Virus record (IMG/VR): IMGVR_UViG_3300028607_001332 | Location: 1 to 39,801 of that record | DNA from: a virus | Direction: 5' to 3' (one strand) | DNA: 39,801 bases | Part shown: positions 7,414-15,961 of the stretch, piece after piece | How the letters are laid out: every line of letters begins with the position of its first letter | Numbering within the stretch: position 1 is the first letter of the stretch | Notes under the pieces: generated by a model | Seen by the model: the letters and a program-made list of their open reading frames with translations, nothing else | Told to the model about the DNA's origin: nothing | Database searches by the model: none | Position numbers and translations under genes: made by a program

Positions 7414-9460
7414 CAATACTATTTAGAATCTTTCGTAGGTCTGCTACTTCCATCGCAGAAATTTGTTTTGCTAGGACAACCATTCTAATCTCTTGGTCAA
7501 TAGAACCTGGAACGACTAGATCAGTGATCCTAACAGGCTTCCGTGTCCCTCGCCTGTGCAGTCTCTTCTCACTCTGTGACCGTGCCGTAGGGGACCAGTT
7601 CTGAGAGTAGTAGATTTCATGGTCTGCGTTGGTCGTCCAGTCGTCAGGTGTCTTACCTGTCTCAGCATAGATAGGATGGCCTTCGGGTGGATACCCTAAT
7701 AGATTTAGACCAGTACCACCAGCAGCGGGGTTGCCGATTAGAACCTTGCAGTTAGGATCACAATTGAATCTATGTTCATTTAAGATTCTATCATCATCTT
7801 TGGTTCCACCATAATATGTAACACAGTCTATACCTTCAAGTTTCAATCTAGCATCGATAGTTTTTATATTTTGAACCCAGCAAGACCATATTACAGTCTT
7901 CTCGTCTGGTCCTTTTGCTTTTAGTATCTCTACTAAAGATTCTAACTTGTTATCAGGATCAAATCTATCTATCCTTGTAGGTTCTATTACTTCTCCTGTC
8001 AAATCATCTAAGACAGGCGACCAACTAATGTATCCTGATGTTATTTGTGCAAGCTTTAACATCTTAACTAATACATTGTTAATAATCATCTTACGATTCT
8101 TACGATTACTAGAAGCTTCTGCACGATCTAAATCAGCTTCAGCTTCTATCGCAAGTTTATCTCTCAAGTCTTCATAGATTCTTTGTTGGTGGGGTGACAT
8201 TTCTGCTTCAACAATATCATATACTCTATCAGGTAAGTCAGGTTGTACATCCTTTTGTTTTACGAAGAAAGTATATCTTGCTAATCGTTCTTTCATGAAA
8301 GGCATATTCTGTAAGCCTACCATAACTTCTCTGCCTGTTGCTTGATCCATTCGATAAGAAGCAAAGAATCTTTTGAATGCTTTAAAAGAATCAAACCCAC
8401 TGTAACCCTTGCCTAGAAACTCAAACTGAGTAAATAAATCTAAAGCAGTATTTGTTATTGGTGTACCTGTAAGAATTGTACGCTTCTTAGAGATATCACG
8501 AAGCTTGACAGAATGTTTGTATCTCAAAGTTCTATTATTCTTAATATAATGAGACTCATCTAACACGGCTAAATCAAATTTTCCACCCCTCATTCTTTCC
8601 ATGATCTTAGAAATTGCATTCCAACTAAGCGTCATGCTTCGGTAAGAACAAATTATTGCAGTATATTTCTCACCCTGCCCATTTTCATTCTTATTACTAT
8701 CCTCAATGAATGCTCTTAGAATTTGTTTAATTCTATTCATCTCTGAACCATGTAGAATAGTAATTCTTCCGCAAGTTGTTGAGAACTTCCTGAATTCATT
8801 CTGCCAATTTGCTCTTACGTTCTTTGGACAAATAATAATTGCTCGATACATTCTTTTTGTCTTAGCAAAATGTTTCTCTGCTGTATTACAAATCTCAGCA
8901 ACGGCAACTGGGGTTTTTCCTGTACCTTGTTCCATGAATAGAGCATATCCAGGGGAGTTGTTAAGATTAAATAATCCTACTTGTTGAAAACAAGCAAGAG
9001 GAAATTCATTATTCAATACAAATTTATGTTTTGGTACTGTCTTATGTTCTTTGTACGCTGCATAAACTTCTGCATTTTTATCTGCTTGTTTTCCTCTAAC
9101 CAAAACAGCTTGCCAAGCTACTTCTGTTTCCATGTCTGAAAAAGTCATATGATCTTTCTCAAAGCAAGAATTAATTCTTTCTACTACCATATCAGTTGCA
9201 GGTAATTCTAATCGAAAGGTATTGTAAGAACCTTGACTATATTTGAATTCAGGAAATTGTTGTGCCCAAGTAATTGTAGATCGACTCGGACCTCTTTTTC
9301 CTTCAGGTGCATCAGGATCAGGACGATAGAAATCTACAATAAAATGAGACAGTGTTTTGTCCAATGATCTTGTAGCATCTATGTATACATGATCTTTTAG
9401 AAAATGTGGACAATCCGGTGGACTAAGATACCTAAGAGTTGCTTCACTGAATGCTTGCAT
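7388..9460 (-). CDS. SNF2-type superfamily 2 helicase/ATPase
   Basis: A 690-aa DNA translocase or helicase. The first lobe has motif I MEQGTGKT (G179-T183), motif II DESH (301-304) and motif III LTGTP (330-334). The second lobe has a YYGG region, then AAGGTGLNL (motif V) and HRRGTRKPVRI (motif VI). The ATP site after an N-terminal region of about 150 residues, the DESH box and the Q-x3-R-x2-R type ending (QSEKRLHRRG) point to the SNF2/DEXH group found in many phage replication modules. It starts at ATG 9460 after a terminator-like hairpin. It probably remodels replication or recombination intermediates; the exact substrate is unknown. Confidence 0.9.
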   Translation of the reverse strand: MQAFSEATLRYLSPPDCPHFLKDHVYIDATRSLDKTLSHFIVDFYRPDPDAPEGKRGPSRSTITWAQQFPEFKYSQGSYNTFRLELPATDMVVERINSCFEKDHMTFSDMETEVAWQAVLVRGKQADKNAEVYAAYKEHKTVPKHKFVLNNEFPLACFQQVGLFNLNNSPGYALFMEQGTGKTPVAVAEICNTAEKHFAKTKRMYRAIIICPKNVRANWQNEFRKFSTTCGRITILHGSEMNRIKQILRAFIEDSNKNENGQGEKYTAIICSYRSMTLSWNAISKIMERMRGGKFDLAVLDESHYIKNNRTLRYKHSVKLRDISKKRTILTGTPITNTALDLFTQFEFLGKGYSGFDSFKAFKRFFASYRMDQATGREVMVGLQNMPFMKERLARYTFFVKQKDVQPDLPDRVYDIVEAEMSPHQQRIYEDLRDKLAIEAEADLDRAEASSNRKNRKMIINNVLVKMLKLAQITSGYISWSPVLDDLTGEVIEPTRIDRFDPDNKLESLVEILKAKGPDEKTVIWSCWVQNIKTIDARLKLEGIDCVTYYGGTKDDDRILNEHRFNCDPNCKVLIGNPAAGGTGLNLLGYPPEGHPIYAETGKTPDDWTTNADHEIYYSQNWSPTARSQSEKRLHRRGTRKPVRITDLVVPGSIDQEIRMVVLAKQISAMEVADLRKILNSIVTGELIKD

Positions 9461-9499
9461 AGATCTTCTCCTATTCCCTCACTATATACTTGAGGGGAG

Positions 9500-9527
9500 A
9501 AAAAGACAACCCCTCCTCTGGGGGAGG
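9500..9527 (-). terminator. Probable intrinsic terminator between modification and replication genes
   Basis: On the minus strand CCTCC (9527-9523) pairs with GGAGG (9516-9512) around a 6-base loop, extended by G/C-rich flanks, and is followed within about 8 bases by TTTTT (9504-9500). It lies just downstream of the small CPGC gene and upstream of the helicase start, so it could separate the accessory operon from the replication genes. Confidence 0.55.
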
Positions 9528-9528
9528 A

Positions 9529-9915
9529 CTAAGATAATTCTTCTTTCTTTGTCACTTCAGAAAGATGTAATTGTACAGCTTCTCTAATCAAAGATTCATA
9601 GTGCCTTAGTCCGAAAATACTTGTATCCACAAAATCCAATATTATAGTCCATTTTTGTTGTTGTGTATTCTTATGCACACGTTCCGCCCACACAGTTAGA
9701 TTATTTAATATCTCTTCTGGTTTAGTTCTATCCATAGCGGCGGCAACAAGATGGCAACCAGGACACGCGCCTACTTTATATCTTTTTGTAAAAATCCATC
9801 TTAATGCCGAACCTGAACCTAAAAGAAGCATATAGTTAAGATTAAGATTAGATTTCTTACTTTCTTTAATGGCTTGTCTTAATTTTAGCTTAGCTCTAAC
9901 TTTATTACAACTCAT
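9529..9915 (-). CDS. Small protein with CPGC motif, last gene of the glycosyltransferase operon
   Basis: A 128-aa protein; ATG 9915 is preferred over the TTG at 9921. After a basic N terminus it carries KVGACPGCHLVAAAMDRTKP (centred near residues 52-62), a Cys-x2-Cys followed by a helix with MD, then NNLTVWAERV. Short phage proteins with a G-C-x-C/C-x2-C box followed by an AAxMN/D helix often accompany phage glycosyltransferase genes in my experience, but I cannot name the family. The Cys pair could bind metal. It follows the GT2-GT32 gene by about 40 bases. Confidence 0.6.
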   Translation of the reverse strand: MSCNKVRAKLKLRQAIKESKKSNLNLNYMLLLGSGSALRWIFTKRYKVGACPGCHLVAAAMDRTKPEEILNNLTVWAERVHKNTQQQKWTIILDFVDTSIFGLRHYESLIREAVQLHLSEVTKKEELS

Positions 9916-9954
9916 AGACAACTTTCATAGAGAACTTATCATAGTAAATACTTA

Positions 9955-11553
9955 TCATAGTAAATACTGAGCATATTTAGTAAAAGTATTCTTGATCTCA
10001 GTTACATTACTAGGAGTGATACTATTATTCATCATCTGACTCTTGGGAGTACCACCAAACCAATGTATACCTATACAATTATTAGGAATAACATTTATTT
10101 CCATCCATATCCTATCTACTTCATTCCATGCCCAAGGATAAAAAGATTTCTCTTGTACTTCTTCGTATTTTAAGCTTTTAAACTTATTTCTAAGCATAGC
10201 CATAGCAACTTCTCCAGGTCGCTTATGCCCAGCCCAACTTCTACCTAAACCACCTGCCCTATAAAATGCTTCTGCTCCTGTATTCTGATAAGCTGCGCCA
10301 TTATAGCCTGATAATGCTTGACATAATACGTGACGAAATAAAAGACTGTTAGGAGTAGATCCAAAGAAACCTATAGACGCATACCCTCTTGAAAGACAAT
10401 ATACTGTATCATTATTTTTCCATTTTTCATATGGTATAGGTTTAAGAAACAAAATATCCATATCTGCATAAAATCCTCCCTCTGTAGAAAGTAGTTCCCA
10501 TTGGAAGAAATCACTTGCATGGGCAGGAGCTAGATTATCAATAGGGGCCTCATAATCTATTATTTCTATATCTAAACTTTCAACTTGGTTCCAGTAATCT
10601 TTACCAGTGTACTCACCACAGTCCTGTATTTCTTTAGACTTCCAACCTTGATTACTACACTTAATATCAGACGTATAAAGTTTAATATCCCAATCTAAGT
10701 TATGTATACGAAAACTCTTAAGTGTCAAATATCTTATCCATGACAGTTTATCTGAAGCCCAATAGAAATTCATACATTTAGGAATACAATTAGGAATACA
10801 TTTAGTCTTATCTTTAAACGGTTCATATTTCCAAGGACCACTAGCAGCTTGCCATACTCCTATACTCCTAGCTTCTTTTACTTTAGAGGCATATAATTTT
10901 CTAGAAGGGGCTTCTTCTACACGTCCAAACTTTACACCCTTATGAGACATATGGTGAGTGATTATATCGCTACTATGTCTAGGTTTTAATTTTAGTCCAT
11001 TCATTATACAATCAGCAAACCAATTATCGTCATAACAAACTGTCTTAAAGTCTTCATCGTTACCCCCTACTGCATACAAATCTTCTCTCAGAATAGAACC
11101 ACAGAAGAAAAAGGGAACAGGTCTTTTATTAGGAGAGCAGTAGTCTCCTATATATCTTATAGATTTACCTTCACCATTATAATGATGGTTCTCAGTTTTA
11201 GATAATAAGAACTCCCCCTCTCTTAGCTCTACTACTAATCTCTCTATAACACCTGGACTTATATGTATAACATCATCACATTGACAAATTATTATATCTC
11301 CTTTAGCTTTACGATAACCTACATTACGAGCAAACACAGGGTTCCTATACTCTGAGTTTCTTGTGTACTCATAGGTAAAATTTAAATACAGCTTTGCATA
11401 CTTTAAGCAGACTTCTACAGTCTTATCAGCAGGACCATCATTAACTACAATAACTTCCCAATCAAAATTAGGTTCTTGTTTATAGATACTAGTAAGAACT
11501 AAATCTAAAGACTCAGGCTTATCGAAAGTTGTTATTACTATAGAACATTTCAT
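9955..11553 (-). CDS. Two-domain glycosyltransferase (GT2 + GT32-like)
   Basis: A 532-aa fusion. Residues 1 to about 240 are a GT-A family 2 domain: VITTFDKPESL start, VVNDGPAD, and CQCDDV (D93/D94) as the metal site. Residues about 258-520 are a GT32-like domain with FYWASDKLSWIRY, then HASDFFQWELLSTEGG and the DXD motif YADMD (D364, D366), typical of enzymes such as mannosyl or alpha-galactosyl transferases with a DXD sugar site. The ATG overlaps the upstream stop (ATGA). One chain with two different sugar-transfer sites suggests it adds two successive sugars. Donor and acceptor are unknown. Confidence 0.85.
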   Translation of the reverse strand: MKCSIVITTFDKPESLDLVLTSIYKQEPNFDWEVIVVNDGPADKTVEVCLKYAKLYLNFTYEYTRNSEYRNPVFARNVGYRKAKGDIIICQCDDVIHISPGVIERLVVELREGEFLLSKTENHHYNGEGKSIRYIGDYCSPNKRPVPFFFCGSILREDLYAVGGNDEDFKTVCYDDNWFADCIMNGLKLKPRHSSDIITHHMSHKGVKFGRVEEAPSRKLYASKVKEARSIGVWQAASGPWKYEPFKDKTKCIPNCIPKCMNFYWASDKLSWIRYLTLKSFRIHNLDWDIKLYTSDIKCSNQGWKSKEIQDCGEYTGKDYWNQVESLDIEIIDYEAPIDNLAPAHASDFFQWELLSTEGGFYADMDILFLKPIPYEKWKNNDTVYCLSRGYASIGFFGSTPNSLLFRHVLCQALSGYNGAAYQNTGAEAFYRAGGLGRSWAGHKRPGEVAMAMLRNKFKSLKYEEVQEKSFYPWAWNEVDRIWMEINVIPNNCIGIHWFGGTPKSQMMNNSITPSNVTEIKNTFTKYAQYLL

Positions 11554-12374
11554 AACTGTTCATCTCTTTCACATATAGGATCATATTGCTTCCATAAAAA
11601 AAGACCCTCTTCACAATAAGGAACTAAATCTTTTGTTTCACGGGGTTTCGGTTTTAAACTTTCCTCAGTTGGCACGCAGTCTATAGGAAAAAGTTCTTTA
11701 GGTACTTTATAACATTCACACTTTGTCTCATTAAACATCCAACTCTTCTTAGATTTCTGTTGGAATTCTTCTTTAGTACAGTGTGAAAATCCTTGTTTCA
11801 TCATACTCTGTTCATAGTTAGAATGCCCGTAATGTATAACTTGAAGATAAGTTCTCTCTACTTTCTTTATAGTAATCGGGTGTATTATATGATGGACACC
11901 TGGTCTAATCAAAAAATGTATCCCCGGATTAACTCTCCATAACCTACAGAACCATCCTGTATCAAAATAAGTATCTACTCTAGCATAATTCTCCCCTCTC
12001 CATAGATTTATTTCATGAAATTCAAAAGCATCTATATCTTTATAATGTCTTGATTCAGTTAATCTACGCAGTCCACCTTCAGTAGCAATTCTATCTAGAA
12101 CTTCATCACAATCAATCCACATTAACCAATCAGGGGAGAATCGAAGTGCGTAATTTAATAAGTCTTGCTTGTTTTGTAATTCAGAATAAAAAGAATTTAT
12201 TCCTACGATTATATTAGGTGTATACTTACTTGCTACTTCTACACTATCATCTGTAGAACCATCATCATAGATAACAATATCATCAGCCCACTGTTTAACA
12301 TTCTCTAAACAACGAACTAAGTTTCCTTTTGACGATTCATTATACATCTGAATGAATGCACATATCTTAGGCAT
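11550..12374 (-). CDS. Family 2 glycosyltransferase
   Basis: A 274-aa soluble GT-A enzyme. It opens KICAFIQMYNES, with IVIYDDGSTDDS (residues 33-44) as the nucleotide-binding strand and WIDCDEVLD (D88-E91) as the metal-binding DXD-like motif. It is similar in style to family 2 enzymes of the SunS/lipopolysaccharide core type (MYNE then DDGSTD then DxDE). No membrane segments. It overlaps the next gene by ATGA and starts one base after the previous stop, so it is part of one operon. Target unknown; the neighbouring radical SAM enzymes suggest a joint pathway. Confidence 0.85.
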   Translation of the reverse strand: MPKICAFIQMYNESSKGNLVRCLENVKQWADDIVIYDDGSTDDSVEVASKYTPNIIVGINSFYSELQNKQDLLNYALRFSPDWLMWIDCDEVLDRIATEGGLRRLTESRHYKDIDAFEFHEINLWRGENYARVDTYFDTGWFCRLWRVNPGIHFLIRPGVHHIIHPITIKKVERTYLQVIHYGHSNYEQSMMKQGFSHCTKEEFQQKSKKSWMFNETKCECYKVPKELFPIDCVPTEESLKPKPRETKDLVPYCEEGLFLWKQYDPICERDEQL

Positions 12375-12375
12375 A

Positions 12376-13821
12376 CTAATTTAATTCCCTATAAGCTTCT
12401 TGATGTATTTCTTCTAACCTTTCTTTAGGGACTACCGTATTTTGCATACTGGCTTGCCGCCAATTAAAAGTATCTGGATTAAAATTAGGGTCTAAGTATC
12501 CTTTATCTATAGCTTCATCATGAAGTTTAGTTCCAGGTAGAGGTATAACTAACATAAAATTAGCACTCTTAGCTCCCGCTGCCATATGACCACGAGCTAT
12601 TTCTATAGTAGTTTGTATCTCTTCTTCAGTCTCATCAGGATACCCAATCATATAGTTACAACCTGAAGATATGCCTCTATCATTTAATTCTCTTATTAAC
12701 CCGTCAATATCGGAGCGAGTTATATCCCATTTACTAGAGGCGTAGTAGTCAATTATACGTTGATTACCAGATTCTATAGGTAAACTTATAGCCCTAAATG
12801 AACAATCACATAGGACATCCAATACTTCAAGATCAGGTAAGAATTTTTTTAATCCTCTATCAAACTTTAATAGATGGGCAATATTGATACCATTAATATC
12901 CCAAAGTTTAAACCCAAACTCTTTTATTTCTTTAAGTAACTGAATACCTCTTCTTTTATGCCCAAATAAGGTATCATCTTCAAGAAAAAGTTCTTCAACA
13001 CCTAAGTCTTTTAATTTTTGAAATTCTACTTTAACTCTATCAATTGACTTAATACGAAAGGTACTCATGTTTCCAGATAGACTACCAGTACCTTCTCCTG
13101 ATATATGGCAGTACTTACACTTAAATACACACCCTAATGAAGTCATCATAGAAGAATATTTAAATATACTACTATTACTATTATTAGCAGAAGGAGCAGG
13201 GGCAGCACCATGAGGTCTACCTATCTTCCAATATCTCTCATTAGGATGGAGTTCCCAAGCGGGTACAGGTAAATCATCTAAATTAAGTACTAGATCAGAA
13301 TTACAGACAGGATTAGTAAAAGTATTACATCTTATTCCAGATATTAAACTTAAATCTTTACCACTAGATATCTCTACTATAGTCTTCTCTGCTTCAGATA
13401 GACAGACTATATCAAACCCAGCCTCTAAGAAATGAGAGGCTCTACTTCTAGCATTAGTTCCCCCTGAAATTAGAGTTATATGAGAAAAGTTTCTCTTTAT
13501 CAATCTAGCACATTCAAGAGCCATAGTCTCTTGTGCTGTAAAGATAGAAGTAATTCCTACTATATCACAATCTGCTACCTCTTCTAATATTCTTTCTTCT
13601 GATACACCTGTTCGCTTTAACCCACTAGGTAAATCAGTAGAATTATAGAAACAATCAAGAGAGTCTTTGTCATTTCCTATACAAGCATCAAATACAAATA
13701 CATCATGATCAGCTTGTATTAATGCTGCACCTAAACTTGGATAAGCTAATGCACCTTCAGGTTTACAATCAACATTAGGGTGTGATTGTTGTGGTGGATA
13801 TAGTAAACAGATTTTACTCAT
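12376..13821 (-). CDS. Radical SAM enzyme with B12-binding-type N-terminal domain
   Basis: A 481-aa protein. Residues 1 to about 150 form a Rossmann-like B12-binding-type domain (ICLLYPPQQSHPN, YPSLGAALIQADHDVFVFDA, SGGTNARS). The radical SAM core follows with the CxxxCxxC cluster site C231, C235, C238 (GCVFKCKYC). After it come ESGNQRII and IGYPDETEEEI, both typical of the BchE/HpnJ-like B12 radical SAM group. Such enzymes methylate or rearrange unreactive carbons of lipids, cofactors or peptides. The classic DxHxxG cobalamin ligand is not evident, as in many members. It is coupled to the neighbouring SAM gene by ATGA. Confidence 0.87.
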   Translation of the reverse strand: MSKICLLYPPQQSHPNVDCKPEGALAYPSLGAALIQADHDVFVFDACIGNDKDSLDCFYNSTDLPSGLKRTGVSEERILEEVADCDIVGITSIFTAQETMALECARLIKRNFSHITLISGGTNARSRASHFLEAGFDIVCLSEAEKTIVEISSGKDLSLISGIRCNTFTNPVCNSDLVLNLDDLPVPAWELHPNERYWKIGRPHGAAPAPSANNSNSSIFKYSSMMTSLGCVFKCKYCHISGEGTGSLSGNMSTFRIKSIDRVKVEFQKLKDLGVEELFLEDDTLFGHKRRGIQLLKEIKEFGFKLWDINGINIAHLLKFDRGLKKFLPDLEVLDVLCDCSFRAISLPIESGNQRIIDYYASSKWDITRSDIDGLIRELNDRGISSGCNYMIGYPDETEEEIQTTIEIARGHMAAGAKSANFMLVIPLPGTKLHDEAIDKGYLDPNFNPDTFNWRQASMQNTVVPKERLEEIHQEAYRELN

Positions 13822-14912
13822 ACAAAGTTCTTATGTTTTGCATCAGAATCAATAGCGTATAAGATTGTTCTATTCTTATCATTATACATACAACGAGGAC
13901 AAGTAGTAGAGTCATAATCTTTCAGTTCATCATATATTTTGTGCCATAAATCATAGAAGGTTTGTTTCTTTAATGATCCAAGCAGACCTTGCAAATTATA
14001 CGCTAGTATACAACAACGATAGAGATTTAAGTCAGCCCCTATATAGGTTTGTACTTTTTGTATATTACACTCACTATAGTCAGGAGATTTTTGTAGTAAA
14101 TCATCTACTCTATTACTAAAGTTATTGAAGACTTTAAAAGAGTCAGTACTTTCTTTAGAAGCTTGATGACAAAGATCAGCAGATTCCTCTAACCAGCCGT
14201 CAAAATAAGCTGGACCTTCTTCTTGAAAAATAGCAGAGATTCTTATATTATCTATACCAGTTTCTTTAGCTTGTATAGTACAATCTATTACTTCAGTCCA
14301 ATTATCTTTAGTAATAACAAAGCCTACTCCTATTATTAAATCACTCTTGACCCTCTCTCTACATTCAACTAAATCGTTAATATTCTCCCATACTCTACCA
14401 TAAACTTCTTCTTTTACTTTGCGTATCTCACTATAGGTCTTAGCTGTTCCAGAATCAATAGAGATTCTTACCCACGAAGCTTGCATAAGAATATCACATA
14501 ACTCTTCATCTATCTTAACTCCATTAGTTACAAGAGCAAGGTCCATATCACGATCAAGACACTCTTGAAAAATCATTTTATGATTAGGATGTACAGTTGG
14601 TTCTCCCCCACCTGTGAACTGCACAGCTTTAGTACCCAATTTTCTACAGTCTTCTAGTATCTCGACGCACTTATCATATTCAATCATTCTATTAGGATTA
14701 ATTCTACCTTTAGAATTAGGTTCACCAAATAATTGATTAGAGGTATAGCCTGTCATACGATAAGCACAGAAACCACAATCTTGATTACACAAATCAGAGA
14801 TAATTAATTGTACATGCAATGGAGGTACAAACTGATTACCTCTAATAGCTTCTATTATTTTAGGATGATGAAGTATTTTTAGTGGTGAATAAGCTGAATT
14901 GTCATTAGACAT
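13818..14912 (-). CDS. Radical SAM enzyme with SPASM-like C terminus
   Basis: A 364-aa protein. The cluster motif is C42, C46, C49 (SDLCNQDCGFC), followed by QFTGGGEPTVHP, the GGE SAM-binding motif. The last 80 residues have CNIQK, RCCILA and STTCPRCMYND, a set of extra cysteines plus the phrase GLLGSLKKQTFYDLWHK typical of SPASM or twitch domains that bind auxiliary Fe-S clusters. Enzymes of this build usually modify peptides or proteins, or act in sugar and cofactor pathways. It overlaps the preceding glycosyltransferase-like gene by 8 bases. The role here is unknown. Confidence 0.87.
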   Translation of the reverse strand: MSNDNSAYSPLKILHHPKIIEAIRGNQFVPPLHVQLIISDLCNQDCGFCAYRMTGYTSNQLFGEPNSKGRINPNRMIEYDKCVEILEDCRKLGTKAVQFTGGGEPTVHPNHKMIFQECLDRDMDLALVTNGVKIDEELCDILMQASWVRISIDSGTAKTYSEIRKVKEEVYGRVWENINDLVECRERVKSDLIIGVGFVITKDNWTEVIDCTIQAKETGIDNIRISAIFQEEGPAYFDGWLEESADLCHQASKESTDSFKVFNNFSNRVDDLLQKSPDYSECNIQKVQTYIGADLNLYRCCILAYNLQGLLGSLKKQTFYDLWHKIYDELKDYDSTTCPRCMYNDKNRTILYAIDSDAKHKNFV

Positions 14913-15651
14913 AAGTATTAGCTCGTCTAAATTTTGTCATAGTTGTAGTTGTATACAAACTACTTACTTCACCTGTATGTTGGCAACGTGATGCATTCAC
15001 TATATTAATTGGAATATGTAAATTATTACAATATATTCCAAATTTAACATCATCTTTTTTATTTTCTGTATTAGTCATTGCTTTCAGGTTAGATCTGAGA
15101 GATAAGAGCATATCTCTATTTAAAATTAAAGCGAGCATTCCAAGGAAAGGTTCTGAGAATCTTAATTTAGAATAAACTTCTTTAGTAGGTACGTATTTAG
15201 CTGAACGATATAAAGAGATAGGACCATTATTACAAGGCCAATTATTTTCTACCCAAGCCCTAGTATCTGGTAGAAAGTCTACATCATCTTGAATAAATAA
15301 AAACTTAGTATTATCTAAGGTATCTAACTCTGAGAAGTAATGAACTCTATTACAAAAATTTCCCCAATTACCTAAGATTTCTTTATTATTAACTTGATGA
15401 TATCCTTCAGGTATATCATTAGATCCAGGTTCAACAAAGAGTATGGCACCTTTGAATCCTGCTTCTTCAACAGACTTTAAAGTTTGTTTGACCCTTGGTA
15501 TTTGTCGGTATGCTACAGTCATACCAACAACCCAATTTTGTGGTCCTATAGAATGTACTTCAGAATACTTAATGGATCTTTCTTCTGCATCAGCCCTTCT
15601 GATTTCATCACGAACTGCTCGGATATGCTTACGTCGTTCGTTACAAGGCAT
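14905..15651 (-). CDS. Glycosyltransferase-like protein
   Basis: A 248-aa protein. After a basic N terminus it has VGMTVAYRQIPRVKQTLKSV (a GT-A type first strand and helix), AILFVEPGS and FIQDDVDFLPDTR (near residues 125-140), where QDDVD matches a metal-binding DXD site. The C-terminal half has CNNLHIPINIVNASRCQHTG, resembling the GT-A acceptor region. It is the first enzyme of the modification operon, 7 bases after the Cys-rich protein. GT assignment is by pattern; donor and acceptor are unknown. Confidence 0.7.
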   Translation of the reverse strand: MPCNERRKHIRAVRDEIRRADAEERSIKYSEVHSIGPQNWVVGMTVAYRQIPRVKQTLKSVEEAGFKGAILFVEPGSNDIPEGYHQVNNKEILGNWGNFCNRVHYFSELDTLDNTKFLFIQDDVDFLPDTRAWVENNWPCNNGPISLYRSAKYVPTKEVYSKLRFSEPFLGMLALILNRDMLLSLRSNLKAMTNTENKKDDVKFGIYCNNLHIPINIVNASRCQHTGEVSSLYTTTTMTKFRRANTYV

Positions 15652-15658
15652 TTACTCT

Positions 15659-15949
15659 TCACGCTGGTATGCAGTCTAAAATAATCTCCTGATTAACAAC
15701 GGTTCCATCTTCTAGCGGTGCCGGTGGACAAACACATAGAGTTCCCCCCAGTGTCGCACAATTTGAGCTAATCAAGTTCCAGCTAATACCATCCCATTTG
15801 TACGTGCATGTGCCGCATTGCGGTTCAGGTGGTGGCGGTGTCCCTCCATCACAACAACAATTAGGAAGATCCCCTTCATTTAGAATAAAATCTGAATTTA
15901 TATCTAGAAGGAATTCATCTTTATACGTTATGAATTCTAAATAAGCCAT
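15659..15949 (-). CDS. Small Cys-rich protein heading the modification operon
   Basis: A 96-aa protein with MAYLEFITYKDEF start, CCCDGG, a short PPPPEP spacer and CGTCTYKWDGISWNLISSNC, then LCVCPPAP near the end: ten cysteines in about 45 residues around one W-rich core. It has no signal peptide. It could be a minor virion protein related to the Cys-rich end of the preceding tail protein, or a substrate for the following radical SAM and glycosyltransferase enzymes. No family name can be assigned. Confidence 0.7.
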   Translation of the reverse strand: MAYLEFITYKDEFLLDINSDFILNEGDLPNCCCDGGTPPPPEPQCGTCTYKWDGISWNLISSNCATLGGTLCVCPPAPLEDGTVVNQEIILDCIPA

Positions 15950-15961
15950 TTTATTATATCA

